Assembly (NCBI GenBank): GCA_017311185.1
Contig: JAESUZ010000415.1
Coordinates: 1,133,501-1,197,500, forward strand
Length of the DNA stretch: 64,000 nt
Direction: 5' to 3'
DNA from: Proteles cristata cristata
Taxonomy: Eukaryota; Chordata; Mammalia; Carnivora; Hyaenidae
Shown here: positions 50,786-61,867 of the stretch, in pieces
Numbering within the stretch: position 1 is the first letter of the stretch
How the letters are laid out: each line of letters opens with the position of its first letter
Position numbers and translations under genes: made by a program
The notes under the pieces: generated by a model
Told to the model about the DNA's origin: nothing
Database searches by the model: none
What the model saw: the letters and a program-made list of their open reading frames with translations, nothing else

Positions 50786-50822
50786 TGCTATCATAGGTTA
50801 GGGTTCAAAAATAAAAACAACT

Positions 50823-50918
50823 GGGGACACCTGGCGGGCTCAGTTGGTAAAACATGTAACTCTTGATATCAGGGTCATGAGTTCAAGCCCCATGCTGGGT
50901 GTAGAGATGACTTAAAAT
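50823..50918 (+). mobile_element. Short Can-SINE variant
   Basis: Plus-strand short type: CACCTGGCGGGCTCAGTTGG, then GTTCAAGCCCCATGCTGGGT, then GTAGAGATGACTTAAAATAC, leading into an AT-rich tail. Confidence 0.82.
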
Positions 50919-51660
50919 ACATACCATATATATTATACACATACATACTTACAAGTGCTTTCATGTGAAAGATTTTGAAATCACAACTCCTGGCTTCCTG
51001 GTTCTTACTTCTGCTCCAGCCAGGCCCTGAAGACAGTTACTAAATTTCCTTGAAGTGACTGTCTCAATAGAAAATTTAAGAGTGGAGTTCTTTCCACTCA
51101 CTCCCTAGCACACAATAGGCTGAAGAAACAGTGAGCACACGGGGTGGCTGGTGGGGGAGGGGGGGGAATAGGTACAGACAGTATCAGAATTTCAAGGCCA
51201 TTTCTTCATCATTCAGAGGTTTCTTAAAGTTGTGAGTGGAGAAAGAGAATAGATGCCAGTGGTTAGTTTTCCCTCTGAGCCGCAGTGAGCCTGACTGGTT
51301 CTCTCTTATCTTGGCTTCTTTCAGTGGAGACAGACTTCCTTAATCTCCTTGCAAATAAGGTGACATCTGAGCCGATTCTGATGTAATCTGTTCAGCGGCC
51401 TGGGCTCCAGGGGTGCTGAAGGACAAAGAATGGTGTGGGTGACTTGGTGACTCCGTAGGAGGCCACTGGGGACTGTAGGCCTCTCTGCAAAGGTAGACTT
51501 CCAGGCCTCCTCTCACTGCCGGTTCCATGAATTAGGGTGACATCAAGTAGCAAAGATTGGTGACAGATGCTCACTTAGGCACAGATCAGCTCCAATCTTG
51601 ACCTGAGACTACGCCGCCATATGAGGCAGGGTGTTCCCAGACCTGGTTGATCATATGGGG

Positions 51661-51884
51661 GTGGCGCCTGGGTGGCTCAGTTGGTTAAGCATCTGACTTC
51701 AGCTCAGGTCATGGCTCAGGTCACGATCCCGTGGTTTGTGGGTTCAAGCCCCACGTTGGGCTCTGTGCTAACAGCTTAGAGCTTGGAGCTTGCTTCTGAA
51801 TCAGTCTCTCACTCTATGCCCCTCCCCCACTCACACTCTTTCTCTCTCTCTCTTTCAAAAATAAATAAACATTGAAAAAAAATT
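51661..51884 (+). mobile_element. Can-SINE with internal 14-bp duplication
   Basis: Plus-strand copy. Within the head, GGCTCAGGTCA occurs twice in tandem (about 51700-51725), an insertion not seen in the other copies here. Tail is AAAAATAAATAAACATTG plus A run. Confidence 0.93.
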
Positions 51885-53909
51885 GCACAAGAAGCTTTTC
51901 AATTTTGTTTAAAGATACAGCTTCTCAGCTCCCACCCTAAAACTATGGAATCAGAATCTTGCGGATTGGAACCTGAGCTCTGCTGTTAGACGGGGGCCCA
52001 ACCTTCTTGGCTCCTTCCCCAGCTCGGGAGTCTGGGCAAATCAGGCAACCTCTGATCTGTGTATCCAGGGTTAACCCTCACCCGGACTGCTGGTAGGGAT
52101 CATTGGAAATGCATATAAAAGCGTGCATTTGGGGGAAGCCATTTGATTATGATTAAGACATACCAGCGTTTTACTTGGAGTTGTCTGAAACACCTTGTTT
52201 TTATGTGGAAAAGTAATTGTTCTGTTAAAACAAAAACGAAAACAAAAAAATAACCCCAGGAGAATTCAGCTGATTTTTGCTCCTATCTGATGGGAAGTGG
52301 CTGCCACGGATATTTTCTCACTTTCATTAAGAAAAGTATGTTGGGAGACAATAGCAGGAACGAAAAGACGTACTCTTTTCTGTGCCAACATCTGTCCAGT
52401 TGAGAACAAAATGTTGTTGGTGGCCAGGCTCCACTTTGCCAAGAGAGGTTGGTATTTGTCTTTGCAAAGATGGTCGTGGTAGCAAATCATCAGAAAACCA
52501 CGTGCTAACACGGAGACCCCTAGAGAACGATGACAGCCTTCGGGGGCATGTGGCTTTTGGACTTGATGGGAGGGGTTAGAAGCCTACCCATTTGCCAGAG
52601 TCTTGGGTTTACCCTTCACAGATTAAGTGAACTACTCTACACAAGGTACTTAGCCCAGTACCGGGAGTTCCAGAGGCCGTTGTCTGCTGCGGCCACCGTC
52701 CGCCCTTCCCTTATCCTCCGGATTCATGCACACTTGAGCTAGATTCCCGAAGTCTGTGTCTGGAAGCCACCCAAGACTCTGCCCTGCCTCTAAGCCCGTA
52801 GGGATGTTCTGGGAGGTCCCACCACTAAAATACACTGAGGGCACAGCAGACGCTGCCTCTGCTTTGGGGGAGAGGCTTTCCCAAGCCAACTCTTCTTTTT
52901 ATCTGAGGGGAAGGGCTGAGGTAAGAGACAGCCGCTGGGGGACAGAGGAATAAATACGGAAAACCCTCTCCAGGGGCTGCCATTGTGCTTAGGACAATGG
53001 CGGGCCCCGGGGAGCACTTGTATCCAGTTGCGATTAGAAAGTAAAATAAATGTAGACATATTACACCCTCCTCCAGAGCCCTGACTCATTACAGCCCCCC
53101 CACCCCTGAGGGCTGTAGATGTGGAGAGGGAGAACACTCTGAGTTTTTGTCGGAGTCCTGGCCTACTGTGGGAGAGAAGGGAGTCTAGGGTGGGGAGACG
53201 GGTTCTCAAGCCTGGGGCTGGGATTCCCAGAAGCTTTGGGCACCGGTCCTCTGACCACCCTGGGCTTTCTCGAAAGCTGCCAGCACCAAGTCTCCACCCT
53301 TCCCAGGGCTTTCCGGCCAACAATGAGCACGTCCCACCGGGTGGGGCTGGCGACACACCCAGGCCAGGCTGGCCTGTAGGGAGGAGGAACCCCCTTCCAG
53401 TGATGGGCAGGAGGGGCTGCGGAGGGCTTTCTGGAACTGAGAACGTGTGCCCAGACACTGGAGGGACTGGCAGTCAGCCTTTGCTGCCTTGGTTGTTTTG
53501 TTGAAGTAAAACAGAAAGATCTTTCTGGAAACAAAGCCATCTCTCATGAAACCGAGCCTCCACTCTTCTGCAGGTGGTGTTTCTAAGCATCCCTCAGGTA
53601 GCTTAGGAGAATTCTCCCGACCAAGGAAACAAGGGGGCCCAACAGCTACGAAACCCCTTGGGAGCAGCTGAGCCCTGAGCTGACATCTTTGGATGCTTCT
53701 AGTTTGGGTACCTGCCACCCCGGCTGGCCACAGTGCCCGTGGAGGCCCCTGGGCCCATCTACACACGACACCTGCCTACATGCTGTACTTGACACTGGGG
53801 AGTTGAGGGGCGAGGGTGGCGAGGGAAGGTAAAGAGCGGTCTGTGGAATAAATCACATAATACACTCAGCTCAGGACCGGGCACAGAAAGGTCTTTTTTA
53901 CACGGCAGT

Positions 53910-54145
53910 AATTTTATTAATAAAAGCCTATGCTTGAGTGCTCCCTCTTGTATTTATGCCAGGTCCTGTCCCACATGAGGCTCACACTAACCCTTGGAGG
54001 TAGCTATTATTATCCCTATTTTATAGACATGGAAATTGAAGCTGAGAGAAGTTAAGCAAATTGTCAGTAGTTACACAACTAATTATTGGTGGAGCTGGGA
54101 CTCAAACCCAGACAGTTTGACCCCATAGCCTGCACTTAACTGCTG
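53910..54145 (-). repeat. MIR SINE, near full length
   Basis: Starts at the antisense 3' end and runs through GGTAGCTATTATTATCCC, TTTTATAGACATGGAAATTG, GAGAGAAGTTAAGCAAATTG and GGGACTCAAACCCAGACAG. Confidence 0.87.
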
Positions 54146-54439
54146 TGTAATACTTTCTGTTGTTATGATGCATTGGCAGATCTTCAGAGGATCTCAATCT
54201 TAGACTATTGGTGGACAAAGAGAGGGCTGTTTTTGAAGCATATAAAAGCAGCTGAGGGCTGTTTAATGCTACAGGACGCATATAAAGGCTGGGAGAGAAA
54301 GAGCCCAGAGCAAAAACTAAAATTCTGGAATGATTTAGCTATTTAAAGTAGTATCTAGAAACTCTCAATCGGCAGTACCACCTATTGATACAATGCTCTC
54401 TTGTGTCTGAGCCTAACAAATCCAGAACATAGCCAGAGA

Positions 54440-54670
54440 GTAAGTATTCACTCCCAATTTACTGAAGAGGAAACTGGGGCTCAGAGCGTATGGGGTTCTT
54501 CACATCTAAATGGGTGATTGCTGTTAATAAAGATCACTGATTTTTTTTTGAGTAATTACTGTGTCCTGAGCACTGTGCAGTGCTCAACTTGAGTTGTAAC
54601 GTAACAACAATCTTCTGATGGGTATTCTTATTTTGTCCATTTTACAGGTGAATAAGTGGAGGCCTAGGGA
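54440..54670 (-). repeat. Two MIR fragments in tandem
   Basis: 54440-54500 has TTACTGAAGAGGAAACTGGGG; 54545-54670 has GTAATTACTGTGTCCTGAGC and TTTTACAGGTGAATAAGTGG. Both are antisense MIR, separated by a short unrelated stretch. Confidence 0.6.
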
Positions 54671-55740
54671 GTCTCAATAATTGGCTTTAAGATACAGATA
54701 CCCATTGCTCATAACGCACCTTGGCAGCAGTGATGGGGCTCACAGCCTACTGAAGGGAACTGGCTGGTCTCACACTAAGAACTTCCTTGGTGCAATGTGC
54801 CCTGGGAGAGTTAGAACACGGGAGATGCAGTCCTTGCCTTTGGAAGGTCGTGGAGACGGAGGGAAACAGTAAGGAATTGGAAGGCAGGCCTCAGTAATCC
54901 CAGTTTTGCTGCTTACTGGCCAGTGGTCAGGCCTGTTTCATTAGCCACTGAGCTTTGCTTTCCTTACCTGTATGGTAGAGCTACAGTGATCTGTAGTCCT
55001 AGAAGTTCGGTTAACATAAACCCTGGCACTCAATGCAGAGGCCTCATTACAGTTGACCTGAAGAGCAGAAACACACGCAAAGCTAGCAGTACCAGGCAGC
55101 CATTTGAAAAGCGTCACACATGATGTTCAACCATAGGCCTGCAAAGAATTTTCTGAGGCAGGCTAGGCTGGGCCCATCAAGGAGGTTCTTAGAGAGGGTG
55201 TGAACTCAGGCTTGTCTTTGATTTAGGGCAAATGGAGCCTGTGGGAAATTCTCATGTGTGACTCCAAAGAGCTATGGACGACTGATTTCAATAGTTAAAA
55301 CACTGCCATTACCTCTCGTTCCTGGGGCCAGATCTTCCTGCTCTCCACCTCCTTGACGAACTGGACATTGTCTAGGAGAAATGCCGTTGTTGAAGCTGCA
55401 GGGGTAGGGGAGAGCGTGGTGTGTTCAGGGAATTCGCGGAGGTTTGGGACAGCTGGAGGGCAAGATTCAAGGGTGGGGCCTTGTGGGGGGTGGAGGAAGC
55501 TGAGCAGTGGGCGAGGCAAGTGACACTTTGAGAGGCCCTGGACTCCCAGGTCAAAACTAGAGTGGTGATGCTGGTGCAGATGGAGACAGAAGTGACCAGA
55601 ACATAGACCTCAAGATTGACCTCCTGAGCTGTTTTCTACACTAGTAAACTCAATGTGCCAAGTGTCTGGAGCAGAATCTCAGTTTCCAGCTTTGTGATGA
55701 GGGTCCGCATGAAGGTTAGGGTGACTGGGCCCTGTGCCGG

Positions 55741-55926
55741 TGTTATGGATTCCACGTTTGTGTCCCCCCACTCCCCTCCCCAAATTTATACGCTGAAATT
55801 CTAATCCCCAATGGTACGGCATCAGGAGGCAGTGCCTTTCGTAATTAATTCAGGAGCATGGAGCCCTCACGACAGGATTAGCACCCTTAGCTTTTTTTAA
55901 ATTTTTAAATGTTTTTATTTGTTTTT

Positions 55927-55959
<33 letters not shown>

Positions 55960-56361
55960 CACAAGCGGGAGGGGCAGAGAGAGGGAGACACAGAATCAGA
56001 AGCAGGTTCCAGGCTCTGAGCCATCAGTACAGAGCCCGATGCGGGGCTTGAACTCGTGAACTGCGAGATCATGACCTGAGTTGAAGTCAGACGCTCAACT
56101 GACCAAGCCACCCAGGTGCCCCAGATTAGCACCCTTATAAGAAGAGACACAAGAGCTTGCTTCCTCTCTCTCTTCCATGTGAGGACACAACCAGAAGATG
56201 GCTATCTACAAACCTCACCAGATTCTCACCAGACACCAGATCTGCCAGCACCTTGATCTTGGACCTCCCAGCCTCCAGAACTGTACAAAATAAATGTTTC
56301 CTGTTCCAGCCACCCAGTCTATGGAACTCTGTTAACACCAGCCTGAGTTGATTATGACAAC
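55741..56361 (+). mobile_element. MaLR-class solo LTR, split by a SINE
   Basis: Starts TGTTATGGATTCCACG and ends ATTATGACAACA, so it has the TG...CA ends of an LTR. Internal blocks CTTATAAGAAGAGACAC, CCATGTGAGGACACAACC, CCTCCAGAACTGTAC, AAAATAAATG and CCACCCAGTCTATGG are typical of ERVL-MaLR LTRs, including the LTR poly(A) signal. No internal retroviral coding sequence is attached. The subfamily name is uncertain. Confidence 0.8.
55890..56123 (-). mobile_element. Can-SINE inserted in an LTR
   Basis: Minus-strand copy with AG-rich tract and head ending CAAGCCACCCAGGTGCCCC. A perfect 14-bp duplication GATTAGCACCCTTA (55876-55889 and 56124-56137) splits the MaLR-type LTR at 55741-56361. Confidence 0.96.
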
Positions 56362-57006
56362 AGGATTGACAGACACTCAGTAGTAGAATGGCTGTGGTCA
56401 GAAAAGGCCATCTCAAGTCTACATACATCCTTGTTATTTTCCAGTGAGCCCAAAATTGTGGCAGTGAGAATAAGAAATAAATCAAAATCTAAAAGACTTT
56501 CTTCACTTAAGGTCAGTGCTTTGAAAGATGGACTTCTACCAATGCACTGCAGTTTCTTAATAAATGGTGAGTCACTCACACTGGTTCAGCAGCTCTTGTC
56601 CTCAAGGTTCATCAATCCCCCTTCGTGTCCAGATGATGAAACTGTCACTGCTCTGTGTCACAGAACCAAACACCAGGTAGACCAGCCCAGCCCAACAGCT
56701 CTTTTAAATATTTTTCCTTTTGTCAACTTGGTCAATCCGGTCTGGATTCCTCAACAAACAGTCCTGAATCACACCATTGCTATTTGTTGCATTCTCCCCC
56801 CTCCAGGCTCCTGCCCCCCTCCCCCCCCAACAGCCTTCCTATGTGATACAAATGCATTCCTAAAGCTTTGGTTGGATTCTGATTTTGTTTTGGTCATCGG
56901 AAGTTGGACCGGTCTTTCTTCAAATGGGACAGACCTTTCAAGGGCACAGGGGAGCAAGAAAGTCAACACGACGTGGAGGCATTTATGAACAGAATAAAGC
57001 ACACAC

Positions 57007-57012
57007 TTTATT
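57007..57012 (-). terminator. ABLIM1: ABLIM1 poly(A) signal AATAAA in a hairpin
   Basis: The plus strand reads TTTATT here, giving AATAAA on the minus strand. Downstream on the minus strand, around 56955-56970, is a GU-rich stretch (GTGTTGACTTTCTTG) suitable as a CstF element. The hexamer lies inside a perfect 8-bp inverted repeat (56992-56999 with 57006-57013, loop 57000-57005), so AATAAA also occurs on the plus strand at 56993-56998. Cleavage is expected at roughly 56977-56997. Confidence 0.75.
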
Positions 57013-59744
57013 CACTGAGTGGTGAGTGTACAACAGTGATGCAGAGTACGGGGTGGGGAAGCGGCGAGTGCTGCTTGCGACAGGAGTGCGGGACAGGTCA
57101 GGGCCGTAAAGCACAGCAACGCGGGGCCGGGTGGCCGCCCCCACCTCTGCCTACTAGTATGTGTTACTCGGGGCGCAGACGGACACCCACTCACTTTCAT
57201 GGGGGACACGACACATCTTTCCAACAGCAGTTCTTCCAAATATTCACTTTCATGTTTCTGAAATGGGAGGGAAGGAAGAACTGGACGTCTTTTGACACTA
57301 GCAAAAAAAACCTCCCATTAAACCCAACTTAAAAGGAAAGGATGGTAAGAGATTTGATGCAGGATTGTCGGCAACTCACAGAAACCACAGACATTTGTTA
57401 CTGGACGGGTTTGTACACAGGACCCAAAAGGAAGGTCCATATTGTGGACAACTGTTTTCTCTTCCACAGGATAAAGAAATATTGGCATATACCATCATTA
57501 AGGGGCTTACCACCTTTCTGAATGTTGGCGTAAATAGTATTGTCTCTTCCTACCTTTGGTGAATGGGTTCCAAAAGTGACTCATGGCATCTTCACTCTTG
57601 AGAGAGACGCTTTCAGGAAGAATTGTATTTAATGATAACAATTGCCAGTCAATCACATCAAGCGTCAGAAAACGTTGCATTTAATTTTGTTGGGTATGCA
57701 TATACTGTTTAGAACGTTTCTTTCAGCTTCAAAGGACCACCTCCCCCCTTTTTTTTTTGAGTTTGCCATATATTGAACTTGCCCAAATGAAAACACAAAA
57801 ATCCATATGCAAAGCATATCCATCACCTCATTGCTTCCTGGGCAGCAAATGGAAGGTGACTTTTTTTTTTAAAGCCAAAGTAAGAGTTTCTCTTTCTTTC
57901 ATTACAACATAGTTGGGTAGATTCCTTAATGTACATTACACTCTAAGGTGGGGTCAACTGTAAATCTCAGGCCTGGGATCATCTTTTTTTAATAGAATAT
58001 TCTTCAAAAGGGAGTACTCATGAGCGAGGTGTAGGGCTTACTCACACACACTTGGTTGATCAAAAGAAAATGATTTTAAAGATCAAGGAACGTCAAGGCT
58101 GGTCTAGGAAGTGCAGATTAAACAGTGCCCAGGAATACAGACGACGTGATTTGTAAAAATTGAGCTTGCTTCAGAGGATACAGAAGGGGAGATGACACAG
58201 AATTCCTTTCCTTCCCCCAGCATGCCTGACAGTCAGAGAGAGGGCGCACCTGCCCCTTCGACGTGCAGGACGCGAACACCAAGCTTTTTGAAAGAATTTT
58301 TAGAAAGACCTACCAAGTCAAAAGTGGTTAATTCCATTTTTTTTTAACTTGTAAAAGCATATGTATTCTATATAATCATCTGAGAAGCAATTCTTTAGAA
58401 AAAGGTGTTTGCTTTCAAGTGTAAAGAAATTAGGGGAACGCTTTATAAACATTTCCAGCAAGACTTCTCTAGGCAGAGTTGATGGGCACAACCAGAGGGA
58501 GAGCACGAGCTGCACAGGAAATGTGCGTCGTGTTGCCCACGAACTCCGGCTCTCCCGTGTGAGGTTGCAGAGAACAGGTAGTTGATTGTTAGTTACTGAA
58601 GAAGTCACATCGAGAACATTTCCTAGCTAACCCAAACCAAAATGTGGATGCAGAGCGGGCTGTACAAGTTCCCAAATGATCTTCACGCCCCTCTTATACC
58701 ACACAGGAGGACTAAACAGTCTCCTGGGAGAAACCGTAAAGGAAGCACTGACTTCCATGTTGTCGGAGGCCTCTTCTGTTTCATGCAATTCGGTGTGTGC
58801 TTAAGGAATCGCGAATTGGCCCAACACTCAAACGTGTAGCCCTTAGGGTGTGTGCCAGGAACGTTTGCCAATCCCTGTTCATTTGGCTGCATTAACACAT
58901 GGAATTTTTAGGGACAGTGCACAGTGGGGTTCGAGCAGAGAACGCTGATGCCCTGCACAGTGGCCTGGGTGTGCTAGGCCAAGCATGCTGAGCCCCATTA
59001 AAAAAAAATGGATAGGCCACTGTAGCCCATATATTAGATTTGGCGGTTAGGAGAACAGGGTCGCCCCACGACCCATCCCTCCAGCGGGCGTCTTCTGCCA
59101 GGAGTTGGGGAACTCTCTCCACACTATGGTTGTCCACGACCCTTCCCCAGAGCACAGCGCTGCTCTGCCCACAGACAGGAGGCTACTGACTTTGTCTGGT
59201 AATGCATTTTTGCATGGGTGTAGTTTAAATGAGCTAGGACACTTGATATGGAAAGAAGCTTCCAACCCCACTCCCCAAGTTGGATGCAGAATTGAATTCA
59301 AAAGATGTAACAGAAGTAGAGTTTCATTGGCGGGAGCAGATTTTGGTTCAGATCTTTGACTACCATTACAATTTTCCTCACCCTGACATCTGATGTGCAT
59401 GCGCAAGGGTCATAGTTCATTTAACCAAAGAAAATATGGAGGGTCCTTTAGTATCCCCGTGATGAAAAAAACTCGCTCCACCAGCCTAGCACGGGGACCC
59501 ATCTGGCCATCCTTGTTACTGATTACTGGGAATACGCCATGGTCTTCACTCCTCACACTGGGCCAGGGCGAAGCAAGGACTAGGGTACGTGGACCTGAGG
59601 TGGCCAGGGCAGGAGAGGTCAGAGAGATGATGGGGTAACAGGCACCGAACTGCGAGCTGCGATCTGGGGGCTTCTGGCCAAGGAGGAGCGGGTCTTCTTT
59701 CGTCCACTCCATCGGAACTACTTGCAAAATGTGTTAGTAGGTCC

Positions 59745-59800
59745 AACACATGCACACACACACGCACACACGCACGCACGCACACACACACACGTACACG
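59745..59800. repeat. Interrupted (CA)n / (CG CA)n repeat in ABLIM1 3' UTR
   Basis: CA units interrupted by GCACG steps; reads as TG/CG-rich alternating purine-pyrimidine sequence in the transcript. A smaller CA repeat lies near 60575-60610. Confidence 0.9.
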
Positions 59801-61753
59801 TTCCTATTTGTGAGAACAGTCCTCAACATTCCATGTCTAGCGCTGAAAGGGCAGGCAGCTTCGATCCCTTCGGGAAGAGCGGTGACAGAGGTGACACAGG
59901 GTGTCACAGGCTAGAGGCTCGCAGTACACGTCCTGGAACTGTTTTACTTGCTTTTTGCCACTGGAGTCCGTTACTAACTAGTTCAAATACTTGGTGCCGG
60001 CAGGAAGAATTTCTGAGCTCTTATTATTAGAGGCATAGGAAGAGAATTTGAATGATCTCTCCTCTTGCTTTAAAACAGAGTTTCAATTCCAAGACAGGCC
60101 CCCCCAGTGCAAGAGAATAAATGTGAAAACCTCCCGTGCATGGAGCTGAGACCCTCCCTCACCCGACTCCTATCTCATCTGAGCCACAACTGGAAGCTTC
60201 CGGGAATGAGGATGGGTCTTAGATGTGTGTTTCAGTGTAATCCTAGGCTCCGCTTTAAATTTGTGTTGCCGCATTGGCGGACTCTGGCGTGATGCTCTGA
60301 GCTCCACATCCAGCCCGATCCGAGGTCTGTCTCCTCCTCAGTGTGCTGCTGACCCGGGTCGCCTCAATCACACAGTATGCTGGCTTCTGGCACCAGCACC
60401 CTTCCAAGGAGGATGCCTCGCTGGGTGCGGCTCAGCCTCACTCCTGACCTGACTCATGCACATATGTGCAAATGTTCCTTCGAAGCTGCAGCACAGCCAG
60501 ACCAACAGTTGAGCAGAAATGAAACGTACAAGTGCATGCAGACTCCCCAAACTACCCTGGATGCGTTCGCTTACACACACACATGCACACACATGCCCAC
60601 CCCACACACGCCCTGAGGCTGACAGAGCTAGGCAAAGTGGGAAAGCTGAAAAGGCCAGATTGAATCAATCTGAGGCAGTGTACCCTGGGGCCGCAGAGCC
60701 TGCAGAGAGAACAGCGTGCCTTCCTTAGCCTACTGCTGAAAAGACCTCAAGAACCCCCAAAACCCCGTGTGGGGTTGATGGATTCAGAGGATGCTGCGTA
60801 AGGAGCAGAGGGTGCAGGGTGGAAGAATTAGCGTTGGCGGGACACATTTCTTTTTTTTTTTTTTTTTTTGCCAAGAGTGCTGAGGCCCCCTGGGCAAAAC
60901 TCCGCTCACAGCACACAACCAGAGAGAATCTCTCCCTTTCCTCTCCTTGTGGCGGGGCCTGGACCGCTGTGGGCCGCGGCGGGGAGGCGGAATGAAGCCC
61001 ACAGCCTGAAGCAGGGAAAGAATCAAGGGAGATATTCCTTCCATTCCATTTCCCTCTCTTCTCTTAAACATTTTTTTCTTTTCTCTCTTTTTAAATAATA
61101 GCTAAGTAATTTGCCTACCAGGTCCTTGCAAACGGTAGAGAAAAAGGAGCTTGTTAAAAATTGCTCTGGCTGCTCCACAGCTCCCTCTAATGGCTGCCCA
61201 GTGCCCTGACCCTGATTTCCATCCTGCTGGGGGGGGGGTGTGGGGGGTGGGGGGGCTTCATGAGGCCAGTGAGGACAGGCGTGTGCAGAGTGGTGTGCCC
61301 ACACGGATACGTCCCTCAGGCTCTTCCTTCTCAGCCAGAGCGCCACATAATAAAGATATTCCCACCTCGGAATTATTACAGCTGCTTTTTTTTCCCCACG
61401 CGGCATCCTAAGGGCACTTGCTGGCTCTTACCTATCCAGTCAGCACTACTGTCAGACAACAGTTAAAGGAAATGAAGGAAGTGGCTCCTGTAGGTACATA
61501 AGGTGATGTAAAAAGGTCACGAGTGTGGGGAACACAGAAATTTCCGCCCCATTGCTTCTGGGCAAGGGTTGCCGGTAGGTGGGCCCGGTATTTGGCTCGT
61601 GGCTGTTTCCATCAGGTTTCCCCTTTTGTCGGTGCCGAGGGGCAGTAGTTTGCGAATTCTCCAATCAAGTTTGGGCCTCAACACAACATCCTATGTGTCA
61701 CCGCAACGTCAGTCCTTTCTCTACCTGCTGTCTACGCCGGGGGAGGGAGGGGC

Positions 61754-61867
61754 CTAGAAGAGTTTCGCTTTCTTCTTCATGTCGTTGCGTCTCCAAAGAG
61801 GTAACTTGTCAAACTCCTGTATGGACATTCCAAAGACCTCCCGAAACACTTCTGGGGCTAAGTGGCG
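61754..61867 (-). CDS. ABLIM1: ABLIM1 last coding exon: villin headpiece C-terminus
   Basis: The exon begins after the acceptor CCCGTCACAG (AG at 61869-61868). It encodes 37 residues and a TAG stop at 61756-61754: [19 protein letters not shown], then [10 protein letters not shown], then MKKKAKLF. This is a villin headpiece subdomain. The three core phenylalanines, the PLW hydrophobic cap and the C-terminal basic KKKAKLF, all used for F-actin binding, are intact. The reading frame continues directly from the preceding exon (LE/RHL). ABLIM1 tethers actin filaments through this headpiece while its N-terminal LIM domains bind other partners. The minus orientation places the gene body to the right of the window. 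Confidence 0.97.
   Translation of the reverse strand, partial: RHLAPEVFREVFGMSIQEFDKLPLWRRNDMKKKAKLF

Larger units (their letters stand above)
33620..56984. other. Intergenic spacer between AFAP1L2 and ABLIM1
   Basis: About 24 kb between the AFAP1L2 CpG island and the ABLIM1 poly(A) site. No protein-coding gene was recognised. Open frames such as 34493-35179 minus and 52790-53458 minus have no similarity I know and no supporting splice or start context. The spacer is dense in L1, SINE, MIR and LTR remnants. Repeat-poor stretches in which I recognise nothing include about 34690-36120, 38470-39040, 40170-41040, 42400-43330, 44360-45500 and 51890-53900. Confidence 0.7.
56985..61753 (-). other. 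ABLIM1: ABLIM1 3' untranslated region (about 4.8 kb)
   Basis: The region runs from the stop codon to the first plausible cleavage zone, 10-30 bases past AATAAA at 57012-57007. I saw no other canonical AATAAA on the minus strand in between; two ATTAAA-type variants occur near 57630 and 57680 and could give shorter 3' UTRs. I recognised no SINE, LINE or LTR insertion in it, unlike both flanks, consistent with purifying selection on a long 3' UTR. It contains a CA repeat at 59745-59800, a smaller one near 60575-60610, a 19-base T run at 60851-60869 (A19 in the transcript) and a G-rich tract at 61229-61255 (C-rich in the transcript). The 3' end position is inferred. Confidence 0.8.

Noticed and set aside
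52790..53458. 222-codon minus-strand open frame in the spacer
   Set aside because: Composition is proline- and glycine-rich and unlike a domain; overlapping open frames on the plus strand and other frames have equal merit.
56284..56300. AAAATAAATG on the plus strand as a gene poly(A) signal
   Set aside because: It lies inside the MaLR LTR (55741-56361) and is the LTR's own poly(A) signal, not evidence for a cellular gene.
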